From NCBI GenBank assembly GCA_021371855.1, contig JAJFVL010000017.1, forward strand, positions 124,001 through 188,000: 64,000 bases of DNA, in the 5' to 3' direction. Below the pieces are notes generated by a model that searched no databases, had not been told where the DNA came from, and saw nothing but the letters and a program-made list of their open reading frames with translations. The DNA is from Bacteroidales bacterium. GTDB lineage: Bacteria > Bacteroidota > Bacteroidia > Bacteroidales > VadinHA17. The translations under genes were made by a program, and so were the position numbers. This document shows, in pieces, positions 46,611 through 56,299 of the stretch (within the stretch, counting starts at the first letter, position 1; the number at the start of each line of letters is the position of its first letter).

Positions 46611-46645
46611 ACTGAAAAAACAGAAAATCCACCTTCTGGTGGATT
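46611..46645 (-). terminator. intrinsic terminator of the second two-component operon
   Basis: On the minus strand an 8-pair perfect stem (AATCCACC at 46626-46633 on the plus strand with GGTGGATT at 46638-46645) has a four-base loop. TTTTCTGTTTTTT follows. It lies about 145 bases past the kinase stop at 46791. Confidence 0.75.
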
Positions 46646-46790
46646 CTCTGAACAAAGTATGCTTGGTAGAATAAATAAAGTCGGTCGTTGCTTTTCCCGA
46701 TTTTCAAACTTAAATAATACATATTAAAACCATATTAAATCGGGATTAAAAAAGTGTTAAAAAAATAATTAACAATATTTTAGCAAAGAA

Positions 46791-48185
46791 TCATAAAGAA
46801 TTGCTTCCGGAGAAGGTCTTTATCGACGGAAAATACAGAAGGACTTCTGAACCGATTTGGGGTTCGGATATTATTTCAATCTTTCCATGATGATTCTTTA
46901 AAATCTGATTAACCAGAGGAAGGCCTATCCCATGCCCGGAAATCATTTCAACATTGGTCCCTCTGCTGAAGGGTTCAAAAACATGCTCCAGGTCCTGGGC
47001 TGAAATTCCTATACCATGATCAATAATGCTGACTATGATCCAACCTTCTGAATTACCAAGTTTTATTTCAACTGAATGATCTTTGGAATATTTGCACCCA
47101 TTTTCAACCACATTTATTATCGCAGCTTTTACCAGCGAATCATCCCCGTGGATCATCATCTGATCAGGATTATTCATGTCGCTGTTGATCGAAAAAATGA
47201 TATTATAATTTCTATGGTATCTCTGAACTTCTTCAAGGACCTGCCAGATTATCTCATCAATACGTAAAAACTTAAAACCGGAATCTGTTCTTGCAGTGCT
47301 TGCCTGAGCCAGCAGGAGCAGCTTGTTCGAAAGATCTGTCATCTTATTTATATCTTCGATAACAGAGCTTATTACTGACTTATATTCGTCTGACGAACGA
47401 TCTTTCATCAGAAGCACCTCCAGCTGACCATGAATAGATGTCAAAGGTGTCCTCAATTCGTGGGAGGCATTTGAGATGAAGTTTTTCTGTGTTATGAAGG
47501 CAATTTCCAGCCGCTCAAGCATATTATTAAAAGTCTTCGCCAGATGGGCAATTTCATCAGTCCCATTACCTTCGCCAACCCGCAAATGAAGGCTTGAAAT
47601 TGAAATACCTTCCACTTCCTCAATAACCTTTGAAATAGGACGAAGAGCTTTCCCTGAATAAAACCACCCGGCAATAGAGAATAAAATAATGCTGAAGATA
47701 AATACCATTATAAGGATAAATCTCAGGTCTTTCAGTCTCATGGCTCCCTGTTCATCTGTAGCAGCTGCAATAACCACAAACCGGTCGGATTTTCCGGCAA
47801 ACAAGAATCCGAGAGCTTCATAATTGTCAGGATAGAATCTTATACTGTTGTGAAGCCGGACTTTTTTCAGCAGATAGCTGGTAACCTTTAATTCTTTTGT
47901 CCGGTCTGAGCTGTACAAAACAGAATCATTGTCATCAAAAATTATAATCTTTTCTTCAGGAAGTTTTGAGGGATTATCCCTGTCAATTTCTTTTAGCAGA
48001 TCCAGGTCAACTTTTTCTACATCTATCAGAAGCCTGGCAGTGATATTTGCTCTGCTTTTTAGCTTGGAATAAAAATCTTCCATCTGGAAATGAGAAGAAA
48101 AAATGTAGATAGCCAACGAAGTAATTAACATTGTTATTACACCAAAAAACAAATATTGAATAGTTAACTTTGTACGGATCTTCAT
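46791..48185 (-). CDS. two-component sensor histidine kinase with HAMP domain
   Basis: I start at the ATG at 48185 (464 residues). A TTG at 48200 would overlap the response regulator gene and is less likely. Membrane segments lie at about 10-30 and 155-176 with a periplasmic sensor between. A HAMP domain (SGKALRPISKVIEEVEGISI) and the His motif NASHELRTPLTSIHG (His242 in this numbering) follow. The HATPase motifs are NVVENGCKYS, DHGIGISAQDLEHVFEPFS and GHGIGLPLVNQI. The ligand is unknown. It begins four bases after the stop of the regulator at 48190-48864. Confidence 0.92.
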   Translation of the reverse strand: MKIRTKLTIQYLFFGVITMLITSLAIYIFSSHFQMEDFYSKLKSRANITARLLIDVEKVDLDLLKEIDRDNPSKLPEEKIIIFDDNDSVLYSSDRTKELKVTSYLLKKVRLHNSIRFYPDNYEALGFLFAGKSDRFVVIAAATDEQGAMRLKDLRFILIMVFIFSIILFSIAGWFYSGKALRPISKVIEEVEGISISSLHLRVGEGNGTDEIAHLAKTFNNMLERLEIAFITQKNFISNASHELRTPLTSIHGQLEVLLMKDRSSDEYKSVISSVIEDINKMTDLSNKLLLLAQASTARTDSGFKFLRIDEIIWQVLEEVQRYHRNYNIIFSINSDMNNPDQMMIHGDDSLVKAAIINVVENGCKYSKDHSVEIKLGNSEGWIIVSIIDHGIGISAQDLEHVFEPFSRGTNVEMISGHGIGLPLVNQILKNHHGKIEIISEPQIGSEVLLYFPSIKTFSGSNSL

Positions 48186-48189
48186 TTTA

Positions 48190-48864
48190 CTACTCTCCAA
48201 AAATATATCCCATCCCTATTTTTGTATGAATCAGCCTGTGAGCTGCATCCTTGTCGATTTTTTTTCTGAGAATATTGACATACACATCTACTACATTTGA
48301 CCCAAAATTAAAATCCACATCCCATACTTTCTCGGTAATATCAGATCTCGACAAAACTCTCCCCCTGTTTCTCATAAAGTACTCAAGCAAAGAAAATTCC
48401 TTGGCAGTAAGTTCAATTATCTGATTCCCTCTTTTTGCAACCTTTTTATCAAGATCAAGTTCCAGATCAGCAACTACCAATCTATTGACAGTATCATGTT
48501 TAATACCTGCATTTTTTAAAAGCACTTTTACTCTTGCCAGAAGTTCCCTGAATTCAAATGGTTTAACAAGGTAATCATCTGCACCAGCATCAAAACCAAG
48601 AAGTTTATCTTCAGTGGTACCAAGGGCAGTCAGTAAAAGAACCGGAATATCGGGTGTTTTTTGTTTGAACTGTTTGCATAAATCCAGTCCGCTGACAAAC
48701 GGGATAATGATATCTATAATAAATAAATCGTAACTATACTGGTAAGCAAGCTTTTCTGCAGACCTTCCATCATAAGCGACATCAGATTCATAGTGATTTT
48801 CCTCAAGTCCCTTCTTTATAAATGTAGCTACTTTAGGTTCATCTTCAACTATCAATATCTTCAT
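48190..48864 (-). CDS. OmpR family response regulator
   Basis: The 224-residue regulator has a receiver domain with VEDEP near the start, Asp51 (FIIDIIIPFVSG), a Thr at LLTALG and the lysine in LVKPFEF. A winged-helix DNA-binding domain follows (LTAKEFSLLEYFMRNRGRVL, then VVDVYVNILRKKIDKD and IHTKIGMGYIFGE). It is translated just before its kinase. It resembles copper/silver-type and related regulators by general form, but the regulated genes are unknown. It is separated from mutS by 121 bases. Confidence 0.93.
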   Translation of the reverse strand: MKILIVEDEPKVATFIKKGLEENHYESDVAYDGRSAEKLAYQYSYDLFIIDIIIPFVSGLDLCKQFKQKTPDIPVLLLTALGTTEDKLLGFDAGADDYLVKPFEFRELLARVKVLLKNAGIKHDTVNRLVVADLELDLDKKVAKRGNQIIELTAKEFSLLEYFMRNRGRVLSRSDITEKVWDVDFNFGSNVVDVYVNILRKKIDKDAAHRLIHTKIGMGYIFGE

Positions 48865-48985
48865 TATTCAGGATTTTAAGAATATTCCAAAACTTATGCT
48901 TTTCCCAGATCTGCCTGCTAACTTATTTCTGTTTTAATTTGTTAGACATTTCTGTAATTAAAAGTAACTAAAATAAACTTAAAAA

Positions 48986-51595
48986 TCATTTCAGATACTT
49001 TTTAATGTTATAAAGTTTGTTAAAAGCTTCGACAGGCGTAAGATTATCGATATCAATTACAAGGATCTCGTCGCGGATCTGTTTCAGAACCGGGTCGTCT
49101 AACTGAAAAATACTGAGTTGAATCCCTTCCCTGTGGTCAGCAATATCGCCAATAGGTTTTGCCAGTTCCTTCTTATCATGGCCCTGTTCAAGATCCTTAA
49201 GTATCTCATCAGCTCGGTTTACAACACTCCGGGGCATACCGGCCATTCGTGCCACATGGATCCCGAAGCTATGCTCACTTCCGCCTCTTTTAAGTTTCCT
49301 CAGAAAAATCACTTTGTTATTAAGCTCCTTTATTGAAATATTATAATTCCTTATTCTGGAAAAAGAATTTTCCATTTCATTAAGTTCATGATAATGTGTT
49401 GCGAACAATGTTTTTGCCCTGAACTTATTTTCATGCAGATATTCCACCATTGCCCAGGCAATAGATATTCCGTCATATGTGCTGGTACCTCTTCCTATCT
49501 CATCAAGAAGCACAAGGCTGCGATCGGAAAGATTATTCAGGATACTGGCTGTTTCGTTCATTTCAACCATGAATGTTGATTCACCCAGGCTGATGTTATC
49601 AGATGCTCCTACCCTGGTAAAGATTTTGTCGACCATCCCTATTCTTGCAGCTTTTGCAGGGACAAAACATCCTGTCTGGGCCATCAATACTATAATAGCT
49701 GTTTGTCTGAGTAAGGCAGATTTACCTGACATATTAGGGCCTGTGAGGATAATAATCTGCTGGTCTTCAGTATCGAGGAAAAGGTCGTTCGGAACATACG
49801 ACTCGCCGACAGGTAATTGTTTTTCAATAACCGGATGGCGGCCATCCTTTATGTCGATTATCCTGGAATCATCAAGAACCGGCCTTACATAATTATTCTC
49901 AATGGAAATGACCGCAAATGACTGGAGACAATCAAGCCTTGCAATAAGCGCTGAGTCTGACTGTATAAGCGGAATATATTCCAGGATGGAAAGCACAAGA
50001 TTGTTAAAAAGTTTCGTCTCTATAGAGATGATTCTCTCTTCTGCTCCCAGTATCTTGTTCTCATATTCCTTAAGTTCCTCCGTTATGTATCGTTCTGCAC
50101 TTACCAGGGTTTGTTTTCTTATCCATTCAGGAGGGACCTTGTCTTTATGAGTGTTTCTCACCTCAATATAATAACCGAATACGTTATTGAAACTTACCTT
50201 CAGCGATGTAATGCCGGTACGTTCGCTTTCACGTTTCTGTAAGTCAGCAAGATAGTCCTTCCCATTGTATAGAATTGTACGAAGCTCATCAAGTTCTTCA
50301 GAAATTCCTTTTGCAACAGCATTTCCTTTGCTAATCTGGACCGGAGGATCGTCATTCAACTCTTTATCAATTTTATCAGCAATCTCTTTGCATGGATTCA
50401 TTTGTTCAGCTATCCCGGCCAAAGGAAGACAATCACTTTTCCTGCACAGTTCCTGTAGCGGTTCAATAGCCTGAAGTGCTCTTTTCAGCTGTACTACTTC
50501 GCGTGGATTTATCCTGCTTACTGCCACTTTAGAAACAAGTCTTTCAAGATCACCCACTTCGTGGATCAGTGCTGCAATTTTATCTTTTACTTCAGTGTTT
50601 TCAACAAAATACTGCACAACATCAAGCCTTTCGGTTACAGGTTGAATATCTTTCAGGGGAAAGGATATCCATCGTTTCAGAAGTCTGCCTCCCATAGGTG
50701 AGATGGTTCGGTCCATGACATCAATTAGTGTCCTTGCTCCTTCATAAGGAGAGTGAAACAACTCGAGGTTTTTAATAGTGAACTTATCGAGCCACACATA
50801 ACTGTTTTCTTCAATACGTGACAATCTTGTGATGTGGTCAAGTTGTTCGTGCTGCGTCAGATCGAGATAATAAAGAACTGCTCCTGATGCAATAATCCCA
50901 AAAGAAAGATTCTGAACTCCGAATCCTTTCAGCGAACTGGTCTCAAACTGTTTAAGCAACCTGTCGTGAGCAGCATCTCCGGTAAAGATCCAGTCATCTA
51001 ACTTAAAAGTATAGAATTTCGAGCCGAAATATTCAAGAAAAAGGTCCTTTTTCCCCTTCTCAAACAGCACTTCCTTTGGTTGAAAGTTATTAAGCATCTG
51101 ATCAACATATTCTATAGTCCCTTCCGAAGTAAAGAACTCACCGGTGGAAATATCCAGGAAGGCCACACCAGCTATTTTTTTATCAATATGTACCGCTGCC
51201 AGGAAATTATTTTCTTTATGATTCAGAACATTCTCGTTCAATAAAACGCCAGGAGTTACAAGCTCGATAATGTCCCTTTTCACAATTTTTTTCGTGAGTT
51301 TAGGGTCCTCAAGCTGTTCGCAGATAGCCACCCTCTGACCGGCCCTGACCAGGCGCGGAAGATACGTATCGAGAGCATGGTAAGGGAACCCGGCAAGTTC
51401 AACGAAAGAAGCAGCTCCGTTAGCCCGTCGTGTAAGGGTAATTCCCAGTATCTCAGAAGCTCTGATCGCATCTTCTCCGAATGTTTCATAAAAATCACCA
51501 ACCCTGAATAACAGTATGGCATCAGGATGTTTTGCCTTAATACTGTTATACTGCTTCATAAGCGGTGTTTCTACATACTTTGGGGAATCTGACAT
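48986..51595 (-). CDS. mutS: DNA mismatch repair protein MutS
   Basis: The 869-residue protein has the N-terminal mismatch-binding motif FYE (Phe35, Glu37, in [14 protein letters not shown]), then the connector, clamp and ATPase parts. The Walker A motif is GPNMSGKSA at about residue 618. The Walker B motif is [11 protein letters not shown], and the signature region ends [11 protein letters not shown]. It binds base mismatches in the cytoplasm and recruits MutL. A -7 element (TATCTTTG) lies at 51642-51635. The gene is divergent from the saccharopine-dehydrogenase-like gene. Confidence 0.97.
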   Translation of the reverse strand: MSDSPKYVETPLMKQYNSIKAKHPDAILLFRVGDFYETFGEDAIRASEILGITLTRRANGAASFVELAGFPYHALDTYLPRLVRAGQRVAICEQLEDPKLTKKIVKRDIIELVTPGVLLNENVLNHKENNFLAAVHIDKKIAGVAFLDISTGEFFTSEGTIEYVDQMLNNFQPKEVLFEKGKKDLFLEYFGSKFYTFKLDDWIFTGDAAHDRLLKQFETSSLKGFGVQNLSFGIIASGAVLYYLDLTQHEQLDHITRLSRIEENSYVWLDKFTIKNLELFHSPYEGARTLIDVMDRTISPMGGRLLKRWISFPLKDIQPVTERLDVVQYFVENTEVKDKIAALIHEVGDLERLVSKVAVSRINPREVVQLKRALQAIEPLQELCRKSDCLPLAGIAEQMNPCKEIADKIDKELNDDPPVQISKGNAVAKGISEELDELRTILYNGKDYLADLQKRESERTGITSLKVSFNNVFGYYIEVRNTHKDKVPPEWIRKQTLVSAERYITEELKEYENKILGAEERIISIETKLFNNLVLSILEYIPLIQSDSALIARLDCLQSFAVISIENNYVRPVLDDSRIIDIKDGRHPVIEKQLPVGESYVPNDLFLDTEDQQIIILTGPNMSGKSALLRQTAIIVLMAQTGCFVPAKAARIGMVDKIFTRVGASDNISLGESTFMVEMNETASILNNLSDRSLVLLDEIGRGTSTYDGISIAWAMVEYLHENKFRAKTLFATHYHELNEMENSFSRIRNYNISIKELNNKVIFLRKLKRGGSEHSFGIHVARMAGMPRSVVNRADEILKDLEQGHDKKELAKPIGDIADHREGIQLSIFQLDDPVLKQIRDEILVIDIDNLTPVEAFNKLYNIKKYLK

Positions 51596-52018
51596 GGAAA
51601 ATGAAAATTGTTTATTTAATTATTCTGTTACAAACAAAGATACATTGACAGGAATATTAATGAAAGAGTTTTTGAATTTAATTATCACATTTCGTTTTTT
51701 CCAGAAATCATGTTTCCTCCGTATGAGTCCGTTTTAACTTCGTATAGATCTAAGTGATATAAAAAGAACTCACACCGAGAGATACAATCCAGCCAGCCTC
51801 GCTCCGCCGAAGTGGCTGTGCAAAGGCGATACCGGCCCGATAGAGTGCCACAGATATAGATATTAGATTTTGCCCTTTCAATCAGTATTTTTCAGGTAAG
51901 GGAACATAATTAAAATCATTGAATCTGTAAAAGAGTTTTCCTAACTTGCTTCAAATATAACATAGTCTTTATCAATTTCTTTAGAAAACTATCCCAGTTC
52001 ATATCAAAATCACTGAAT
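51596..52018. other. intergenic region between mutS and the saccharopine dehydrogenase-like gene
   Basis: The 423 bases hold a probable mutS -7 element at 51635-51642. A GC-richer patch at about 51788-51850 contains short paired words (CAGCC/GGCTG, GGC/GCC) and short open frames in all directions. The patch has no recognised gene and may be a degraded repeat. Near 51990-52018 are only AT-rich leader bases. Confidence 0.35.
51635..51642 (-). promoter_or_regulatory. candidate -7 element (TATCTTTG) for mutS
   Basis: Minus-strand TATCTTTG is an exact TAnnTTTG match 40 bases before the mutS ATG at 51595. A -33 TTG was not seen at the expected place. Confidence 0.4.
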
Positions 52019-53353
52019 ATGCAAAAGGTTCTAATTCTCGGGGCAGGTTTGGTAGCGAAACCGATGGTTGAATACCTGCTAAAAAATGGTTTCAGACTGA
52101 TGATCGCTTCCCCCATGAAAGAAAGAGCAGATGAAATGATTAAGGGAAATCCGCTAGGCTCTTCTCTCAACTGGTCAATGGATGATCAGGAAACTCTGGA
52201 AAAACTAGTTGCTGAAAATGATATAACAGTAAGCCTCCTTCCATATAAGTACCATACAATTGTTGCCCTGGTATGCCTCCGCAGAGGGAAATCCCTGGTT
52301 ACAACATCGTATGTTCAGCCAGGGATAACGGCTCTCGGTGAAGCTGCAAAAAAAGCAGGCATATTACTTTTAAACGAGGTTGGTCTCGATCCGGGAATCG
52401 ACCATATGTCGGCAATGAGTATCATAGACCATGTTCATAGTAAAGGTGGCAATGTAGAAACATTCTATTCACTTTGTGGTGCTCTGCCTGCTCCTGAAGC
52501 AGCTGATAATCCTTTAAGATACAAATTCACATGGAGTCCGAAAGGAGTTATCCTTGCAAGCCGGAACAGTGCCATGTACCTGAAAAACGGCAGAAAGGTC
52601 TTCATTGAGCCTGAGAATCTTTTTAAAGACAGATTCAGTTTTAATTTCCCCGGAATAGGTGATCTGGATGTCTACCCGAACAGGGACTCAATAAGTTATA
52701 TGGATATTTACGGTATACCCGAAACCAGGACAATGTACCGTGGAACATTCAGATACAAGGGATGGTGTGAAGCTCTTGATGCAATGAAAAATTTAAATAT
52801 GCTCGGAGATTCCGTAAAGAACTACCATGGAATGACCTATGCTGAATTTCTCGCTGAAAGTGGAAATACTGAGATTACTGATCTTAAAAAGAAGATAGCC
52901 AGCCGCTTAAATACACCATTGCAATCACCGGCAATTGAATCACTTGAGTATCTGGATTTCTTCAGTGATGAAAAACTTCAATATAACGAAGCCACTCCTT
53001 TTGAAATAACATCCGACAAAATGATTGAAAAGATGATGTTGTCAGTCAATGAACGTGACGTGGTAATATTGCAACATATCGTTCTTGCTTCCTATCCTGA
53101 TGGAAGTAAAGAAGTAATTAAATCTTCGATGCTCGATTTCGGATCGCCTTCAACAAACACCTCAATCTCGAGAACTGTTGCTTTACCTGCCGCAGTTGCC
53201 GTAAAACTTATTCTTGAAAACAGGATCGACCTTAAAGGTGTTTACAGGCCTGTTGTACCTCAGATATACAAACCGGTTCTCAGTGAACTGAAAGCTCTTG
53301 GCATAAAAATGAAAGAGGAATTTGGTCTTCCTGAAAGTGAAATAATATTCTGA
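52019..53353 (+). CDS. saccharopine dehydrogenase family protein
   Basis: The 444-residue protein has an N-terminal NAD(P)-binding Rossmann fold (VLILGAGLVAKPMVEYLL). It also has the long saccharopine-reductase-like segments VGLDPGIDHMSAM, GALPAPEAADNPLRYKFTWS and YMDIYGIPETRTMYRGTFRY. Its length is close to glutamate-forming saccharopine reductases (about 450 residues). In bacteria this family can act in lysine degradation or related amine metabolism, so the substrate is not settled. It is a single gene facing away from mutS and converging with trmN6. Confidence 0.85.
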   Translation: MQKVLILGAGLVAKPMVEYLLKNGFRLMIASPMKERADEMIKGNPLGSSLNWSMDDQETLEKLVAENDITVSLLPYKYHTIVALVCLRRGKSLVTTSYVQPGITALGEAAKKAGILLLNEVGLDPGIDHMSAMSIIDHVHSKGGNVETFYSLCGALPAPEAADNPLRYKFTWSPKGVILASRNSAMYLKNGRKVFIEPENLFKDRFSFNFPGIGDLDVYPNRDSISYMDIYGIPETRTMYRGTFRYKGWCEALDAMKNLNMLGDSVKNYHGMTYAEFLAESGNTEITDLKKKIASRLNTPLQSPAIESLEYLDFFSDEKLQYNEATPFEITSDKMIEKMMLSVNERDVVILQHIVLASYPDGSKEVIKSSMLDFGSPSTNTSISRTVALPAAVAVKLILENRIDLKGVYRPVVPQIYKPVLSELKALGIKMKEEFGLPESEIIF

Positions 53354-53380
53354 TAATTTATGCATTAGAAAAACAGTTTT

Positions 53381-53419
53381 ACAGAGTGGCACAGAGAAAA
53401 GCACAGAGAGCCACAGAAG
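53381..53419. repeat. short ACAGAG tandem-like repeat between convergent genes
   Basis: ACAGAG words recur at 53381, 53391, 53403 and (ACAGA) 53413, about 10-12 bases apart. From memory, similar CACAGAG sequences recur in intergenic DNA of many environmental bacteria. No hairpin terminator was recognised in this 102-base gap. Confidence 0.4.
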
Positions 53420-53455
53420 AGAATAACCTAATTTAAAACTCACAGTCAATACCAA

Positions 53456-54166
53456 TCAGAATTTAAGGTAAAAATCCTTAGTAAGGTTGATATAATCTTC
53501 TGTAAATTCATGCCTTTTGCCGCGTTCGATGGTAAGAAATTTCTCAACAGTCTTTAGCCGTTGCCTGCCAAAGGTTAAAATCAGCCTTCTGATCTCTGCA
53601 GTAGGCAATGGCCTGATTTTTAGTATGCTGTTACAATAAAGATCAAATTTCTGAGCCTCAGCGATAAAGATATTCCCCTCAACATAAGGCATTATCAATT
53701 GAAACCGCCCGCCTTCATTCAGGAGTCGTGAGACACCTTCAAGCAAATCTTCAGAATTAAGTTTATTATTGTGCCGCGCTGCTGATTTCCTTGGATCAGG
53801 ACTTTGCATAGAGTCAATGAAATATGGGGGATTGGACACTATCAGGTCGAATTTTTTATTATCAGGATAATAGTTTTGCAGGCTGGTCTCAATAATCTTT
53901 ATCCTGCTGCTCCATTTGCAAAGGTTTATATTATCGAATGCCTGGAGATAAGAATCATGGTCCGGTTCGATGGCTTCTATTTCAGCGTCACATCTCTGAG
54001 CAATCATAATGGCGATAAGTCCTGTTCCTGATCCTATATCAAGGATATTCTTTGCTCCTGCAACATCTGCGCTGGCTCCCAGAAGAACACCATCTGTCCC
54101 CACTTTAAAGGAAGACTTATCCTGGCATATTGTGAATTGTTTAAAGTTGAAATAATTATTCGCCAT
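53456..54166 (-). CDS. trmN6: tRNA1(Val) (adenine-37-N6)-methyltransferase
   Basis: The 236-residue class I methyltransferase has the SAM motif DIGSGTGLI (43-51), an acidic motif (IEPDHDS) and the N6-adenine catalytic motif NPPYF (112-116). The family, also called YfiC/TrmN6, methylates A37 of tRNA1(Val). The rest of the C-terminal half (LRIRPLPTAEIRRLILTFGR) matches the family. It is 2 bases after the TIGR02757 gene and probably co-transcribed with it and the LolD-like gene. Confidence 0.9.
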   Translation of the reverse strand: MANNYFNFKQFTICQDKSSFKVGTDGVLLGASADVAGAKNILDIGSGTGLIAIMIAQRCDAEIEAIEPDHDSYLQAFDNINLCKWSSRIKIIETSLQNYYPDNKKFDLIVSNPPYFIDSMQSPDPRKSAARHNNKLNSEDLLEGVSRLLNEGGRFQLIMPYVEGNIFIAEAQKFDLYCNSILKIRPLPTAEIRRLILTFGRQRLKTVEKFLTIERGKRHEFTEDYINLTKDFYLKF

Positions 54167-54168
54167 CT

Positions 54169-54963
54169 TCAGAATTTTTCATTCACACCCAGTCCAAATA
54201 ATGCAAAATCATATTTTACAGGATCTTCCGGATCAAACTCCCGGAGAACCTCAGTCAGTTCTTCGACAGATTTCCAGTCGTTCATCTTTCTGTCCAGAAG
54301 GCCAAGATGCCGTGCAGTATTTCCTGAATGAAGATCCAGAGGGATATAAAGCATCGAAGGATCAATCTTTTCCCATATTCCGAAGTCAACCCCATTATCA
54401 TCTTTTCGCACCATCCATCTGAGAAACATGTTCAACCTTTTTCCTGCGGCTCCTCCCATTACGTCAGCAAAATGCTTTTCACTCCTTGTTTCATGGGGGA
54501 CAGAAAAGAATACTGAACGAAGGTGTGACAAGCCCTCCCTTATTGACCCTCCATTTTCCATCCCCTGAAGCATAACATCCTCCATACCGGAATAATTCGA
54601 ATAGACCTTTCTCAGACCTCTTATGAAGCAGATGAAATCACTTCCATTATATGTTCTGTGAACAAATCGTGATAATAACGAAAGTTCGTTTTCACCGGCT
54701 GACATGGTAAATTCATAAGGTGCATTATCCATTAAGTCAAGCATCAGCCGGCTGCTTCTCAGAATAAGATCTCTGCGTCCCCAGGCAATTGCAGCTGTCA
54801 GGAAACCCGAGATCTCCCTGTCGCGGCGATCCGTGAAACGATGCGGAATGGATACCGGGTCGCATTCAATAAAAGAAGGGGTATTATACTGAAGATATTT
54901 TTCTTCGAGGAATAATTTTATTTCACCTGCCGGAATGCCTTTATATGACCGTCTAAGACTCAT
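54169..54963 (-). CDS. TIGR02757 family protein (DUF2400)
   Basis: The 264-residue protein matches TIGR02757. Typical segments are [60 protein letters not shown] and [20 protein letters not shown]. It has a helical fold related by sequence to helix-hairpin-helix base-excision proteins, but no function is proven. The start overlaps the end of the ABC ATPase gene by 11 bases and its end is 2 bases from trmN6. This gene order is common in Bacteroidota. Confidence 0.88.
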   Translation of the reverse strand: MSLRRSYKGIPAGEIKLFLEEKYLQYNTPSFIECDPVSIPHRFTDRRDREISGFLTAAIAWGRRDLILRSSRLMLDLMDNAPYEFTMSAGENELSLLSRFVHRTYNGSDFICFIRGLRKVYSNYSGMEDVMLQGMENGGSIREGLSHLRSVFFSVPHETRSEKHFADVMGGAAGKRLNMFLRWMVRKDDNGVDFGIWEKIDPSMLYIPLDLHSGNTARHLGLLDRKMNDWKSVEELTEVLREFDPEDPVKYDFALFGLGVNEKF

Positions 54964-55612
54964 TTACAATAAGCCCGTCCTTAATCTGAAGTATCCTGTC
55001 CGACATTCCTGCAAGCTGTCTGTCGTGAGTGACAATAATAATGGTCTGCCCGAATGTATCCCTTAGCTGAAAGAATAGTTTATGAAGCTCGTTTTTGTTT
55101 GCAGTATCAAGATTACCAGAAGGTTCGTCAGCAAGAATTACTGAGGGATTATTTACAAGGGCTCGTGCAACCGCAACACGTTGTTGTTCCCCGCCGCTGA
55201 GTTCAGATGGTTTGTGGTCGAGTCTTTCTGAAAGGTTCAGGAAACGAAGAAGCTCTGTTGCCCTGTTTTCTGCTTCAATTTTACTTTTACCGGCAATATA
55301 GGCAGGAATACAGACATTTTCGAGAGCTGTAAATTCGGGAAGTAACTGATGGAACTGAAAAACAAAACCAATGTTACTGTTCCGGAAAGCGGCAAGCGTC
55401 TTGCCTTTTAACCTTAAAATATCTGAGTCATCATAGAAAATCATACCGCCGTCAGGACGGTCGAGTGTTCCGATTATCTGAAGAAGAGTTGTTTTTCCGG
55501 CACCACTGGCCCCGACAATAGATACCACTTCCTTATCTCCGATCTCGATATCTATTCCTTTAAGAACCTTTAGTCCTCCATAAGCTTTTGTAATACCGGA
55601 AGTTCTTATCAT
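54953..55612 (-). CDS. ABC transporter ATP-binding protein, LolD-like
   Basis: The 219-residue ATPase has Walker [10 protein letters not shown] (34-42), Q-loop QFHQLLPEF, signature [13 protein letters not shown] (138-150), Walker [13 protein letters not shown] and switch THD. It resembles LolD, which powers release of lipoproteins from the inner membrane, and the MacB/FtsE group. No permease gene is next to it. The only ABC permease nearby (60899-62278) is about 5 kb away. It overlaps the TIGR02757 gene by 11 bases. Confidence 0.9.
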   Translation of the reverse strand: MIRTSGITKAYGGLKVLKGIDIEIGDKEVVSIVGASGAGKTTLLQIIGTLDRPDGGMIFYDDSDILRLKGKTLAAFRNSNIGFVFQFHQLLPEFTALENVCIPAYIAGKSKIEAENRATELLRFLNLSERLDHKPSELSGGEQQRVAVARALVNNPSVILADEPSGNLDTANKNELHKLFFQLRDTFGQTIIIVTHDRQLAGMSDRILQIKDGLIVNES

Positions 55613-55683
55613 AGCATTTTCTGAAATACTTTAAATTATTCAGGGAAAAACATATCAGGACAGCAAATGAACAATATAATATG

Positions 55684-56133
55684 TTAATCGATCAACTCCC
55701 TGTAGTTGCCATCAGAAACAGCATCAGTATTCTTCTGAGTATCATCTTTGGATTCATTCACATCTTTCGGAGCGCTATCAGAAGTAGCTTCATTCACGTC
55801 GTTTTTAATGGAATCCGCAACCTCATTCACTTCTTTACTGACATTTGATTTTATTTCATTCACATCGTTTGTGATAGAGTCTGTAACATCGTTTACACTC
55901 TTTTTGATATTGTCTGAAACCTCAGTTGCGTCGGTTGTTAATGAATCTTTGATTTCGTTTACATCACTTCTGATATCTCTTGTGCTTTCTTCAAATTCAC
56001 GTCTGATATCATCGGATGCCTTTTTAAAATCACGCATCCCTTTCCCGAAAGTTTTAGCCATTTCAGGAAGCTTATCCGCACCAAAAAGGATAAGGACAAC
56101 TACGATGATAACAAATATTTCCCCTCCGCTCAT
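55684..56133 (-). CDS. Tat translocase TatA/E-like protein with hendecad-repeat C-terminal tail
   Basis: The 149-residue protein has a TatA-type start: membrane helix (IFVIIVVVLILFG), Phe-Gly hinge and amphipathic helix (ADKLPEMAKTFGKGMRDFKK). The tail is unusual, with an 11-residue unit repeated six times (Val or Ala at 58, 69, 80, 91, 102, 113; for example VNEIKDS, VNDVTDS, VNEIKSN, VNEVADS) and a seventh shifted by one. It is rich in Asp, Ser and Lys and would be an amphipathic helix. Tat exports folded proteins across the inner membrane. A weak promoter (TTG 56185-56183, N18, TAACTTTA 56164-56157) lies upstream. Confidence 0.85.
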   Translation of the reverse strand: MSGGEIFVIIVVVLILFGADKLPEMAKTFGKGMRDFKKASDDIRREFEESTRDIRSDVNEIKDSLTTDATEVSDNIKKSVNDVTDSITNDVNEIKSNVSKEVNEVADSIKNDVNEATSDSAPKDVNESKDDTQKNTDAVSDGNYRELID

Positions 56134-56156
56134 AAATTAATTTATTTACAAGGCCG

Positions 56157-56185
56157 TAAAGTTAGAAAAGTTTAATGATATTCAA
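56157..56185 (-). promoter_or_regulatory. candidate promoter of the Tat gene
   Basis: On the minus strand TTG (56185-56183), an 18-base spacer and TAACTTTA (7 of 8 to TAnnTTTG) lie 24 bases before the ATG at 56133. Confidence 0.35.
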
Positions 56186-56242
56186 TAACTTCATTATTCT
56201 GCCTGATATAAATTTTTTATACAATAACTGTTAAAATTTCCT

Positions 56243-56279
56243 TAAAAAAAATGAGACTATTTTGGCAAATAGTCTCATT
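56243..56279 (-). terminator. strong intrinsic terminator of secDF
   Basis: On the plus strand a perfect 13-pair stem (left arm 56250-56262, right arm 56267-56279) has a four-base TGGC loop. The minus strand continues with eight T after the stem. It lies about 20 bases past the secDF stop at 56300. Confidence 0.9.
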
Positions 56280-56299
56280 AATAGTTGTTTATCTTCAAA

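Larger units (their letters stand above)
46273..46790. other. intergenic region with repeat and terminator
   Basis: This 518-base stretch holds a MITE-like element (46304-46401) and a terminator for the kinase gene (46611-46645). A minus-strand TAAGTTTG (46712-46705) lies between the kinase stop and that terminator, so it is not a promoter for the GH2 operon. No -7 element was found near the GH2 start, and no gene is seen. Confidence 0.4.

Noticed and set aside
48186..48200. TTG start of the kinase inside the response regulator gene
   Set aside because: The ATG at 48185 is four bases after the regulator stop and is the more usual start.
55748..56140. Plus-strand frame with repeated SFTSF-like units opposite the Tat gene
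   Set aside because: Its repeats mirror the 33-base repeat of the Tat gene tail, so it is an antisense shadow.
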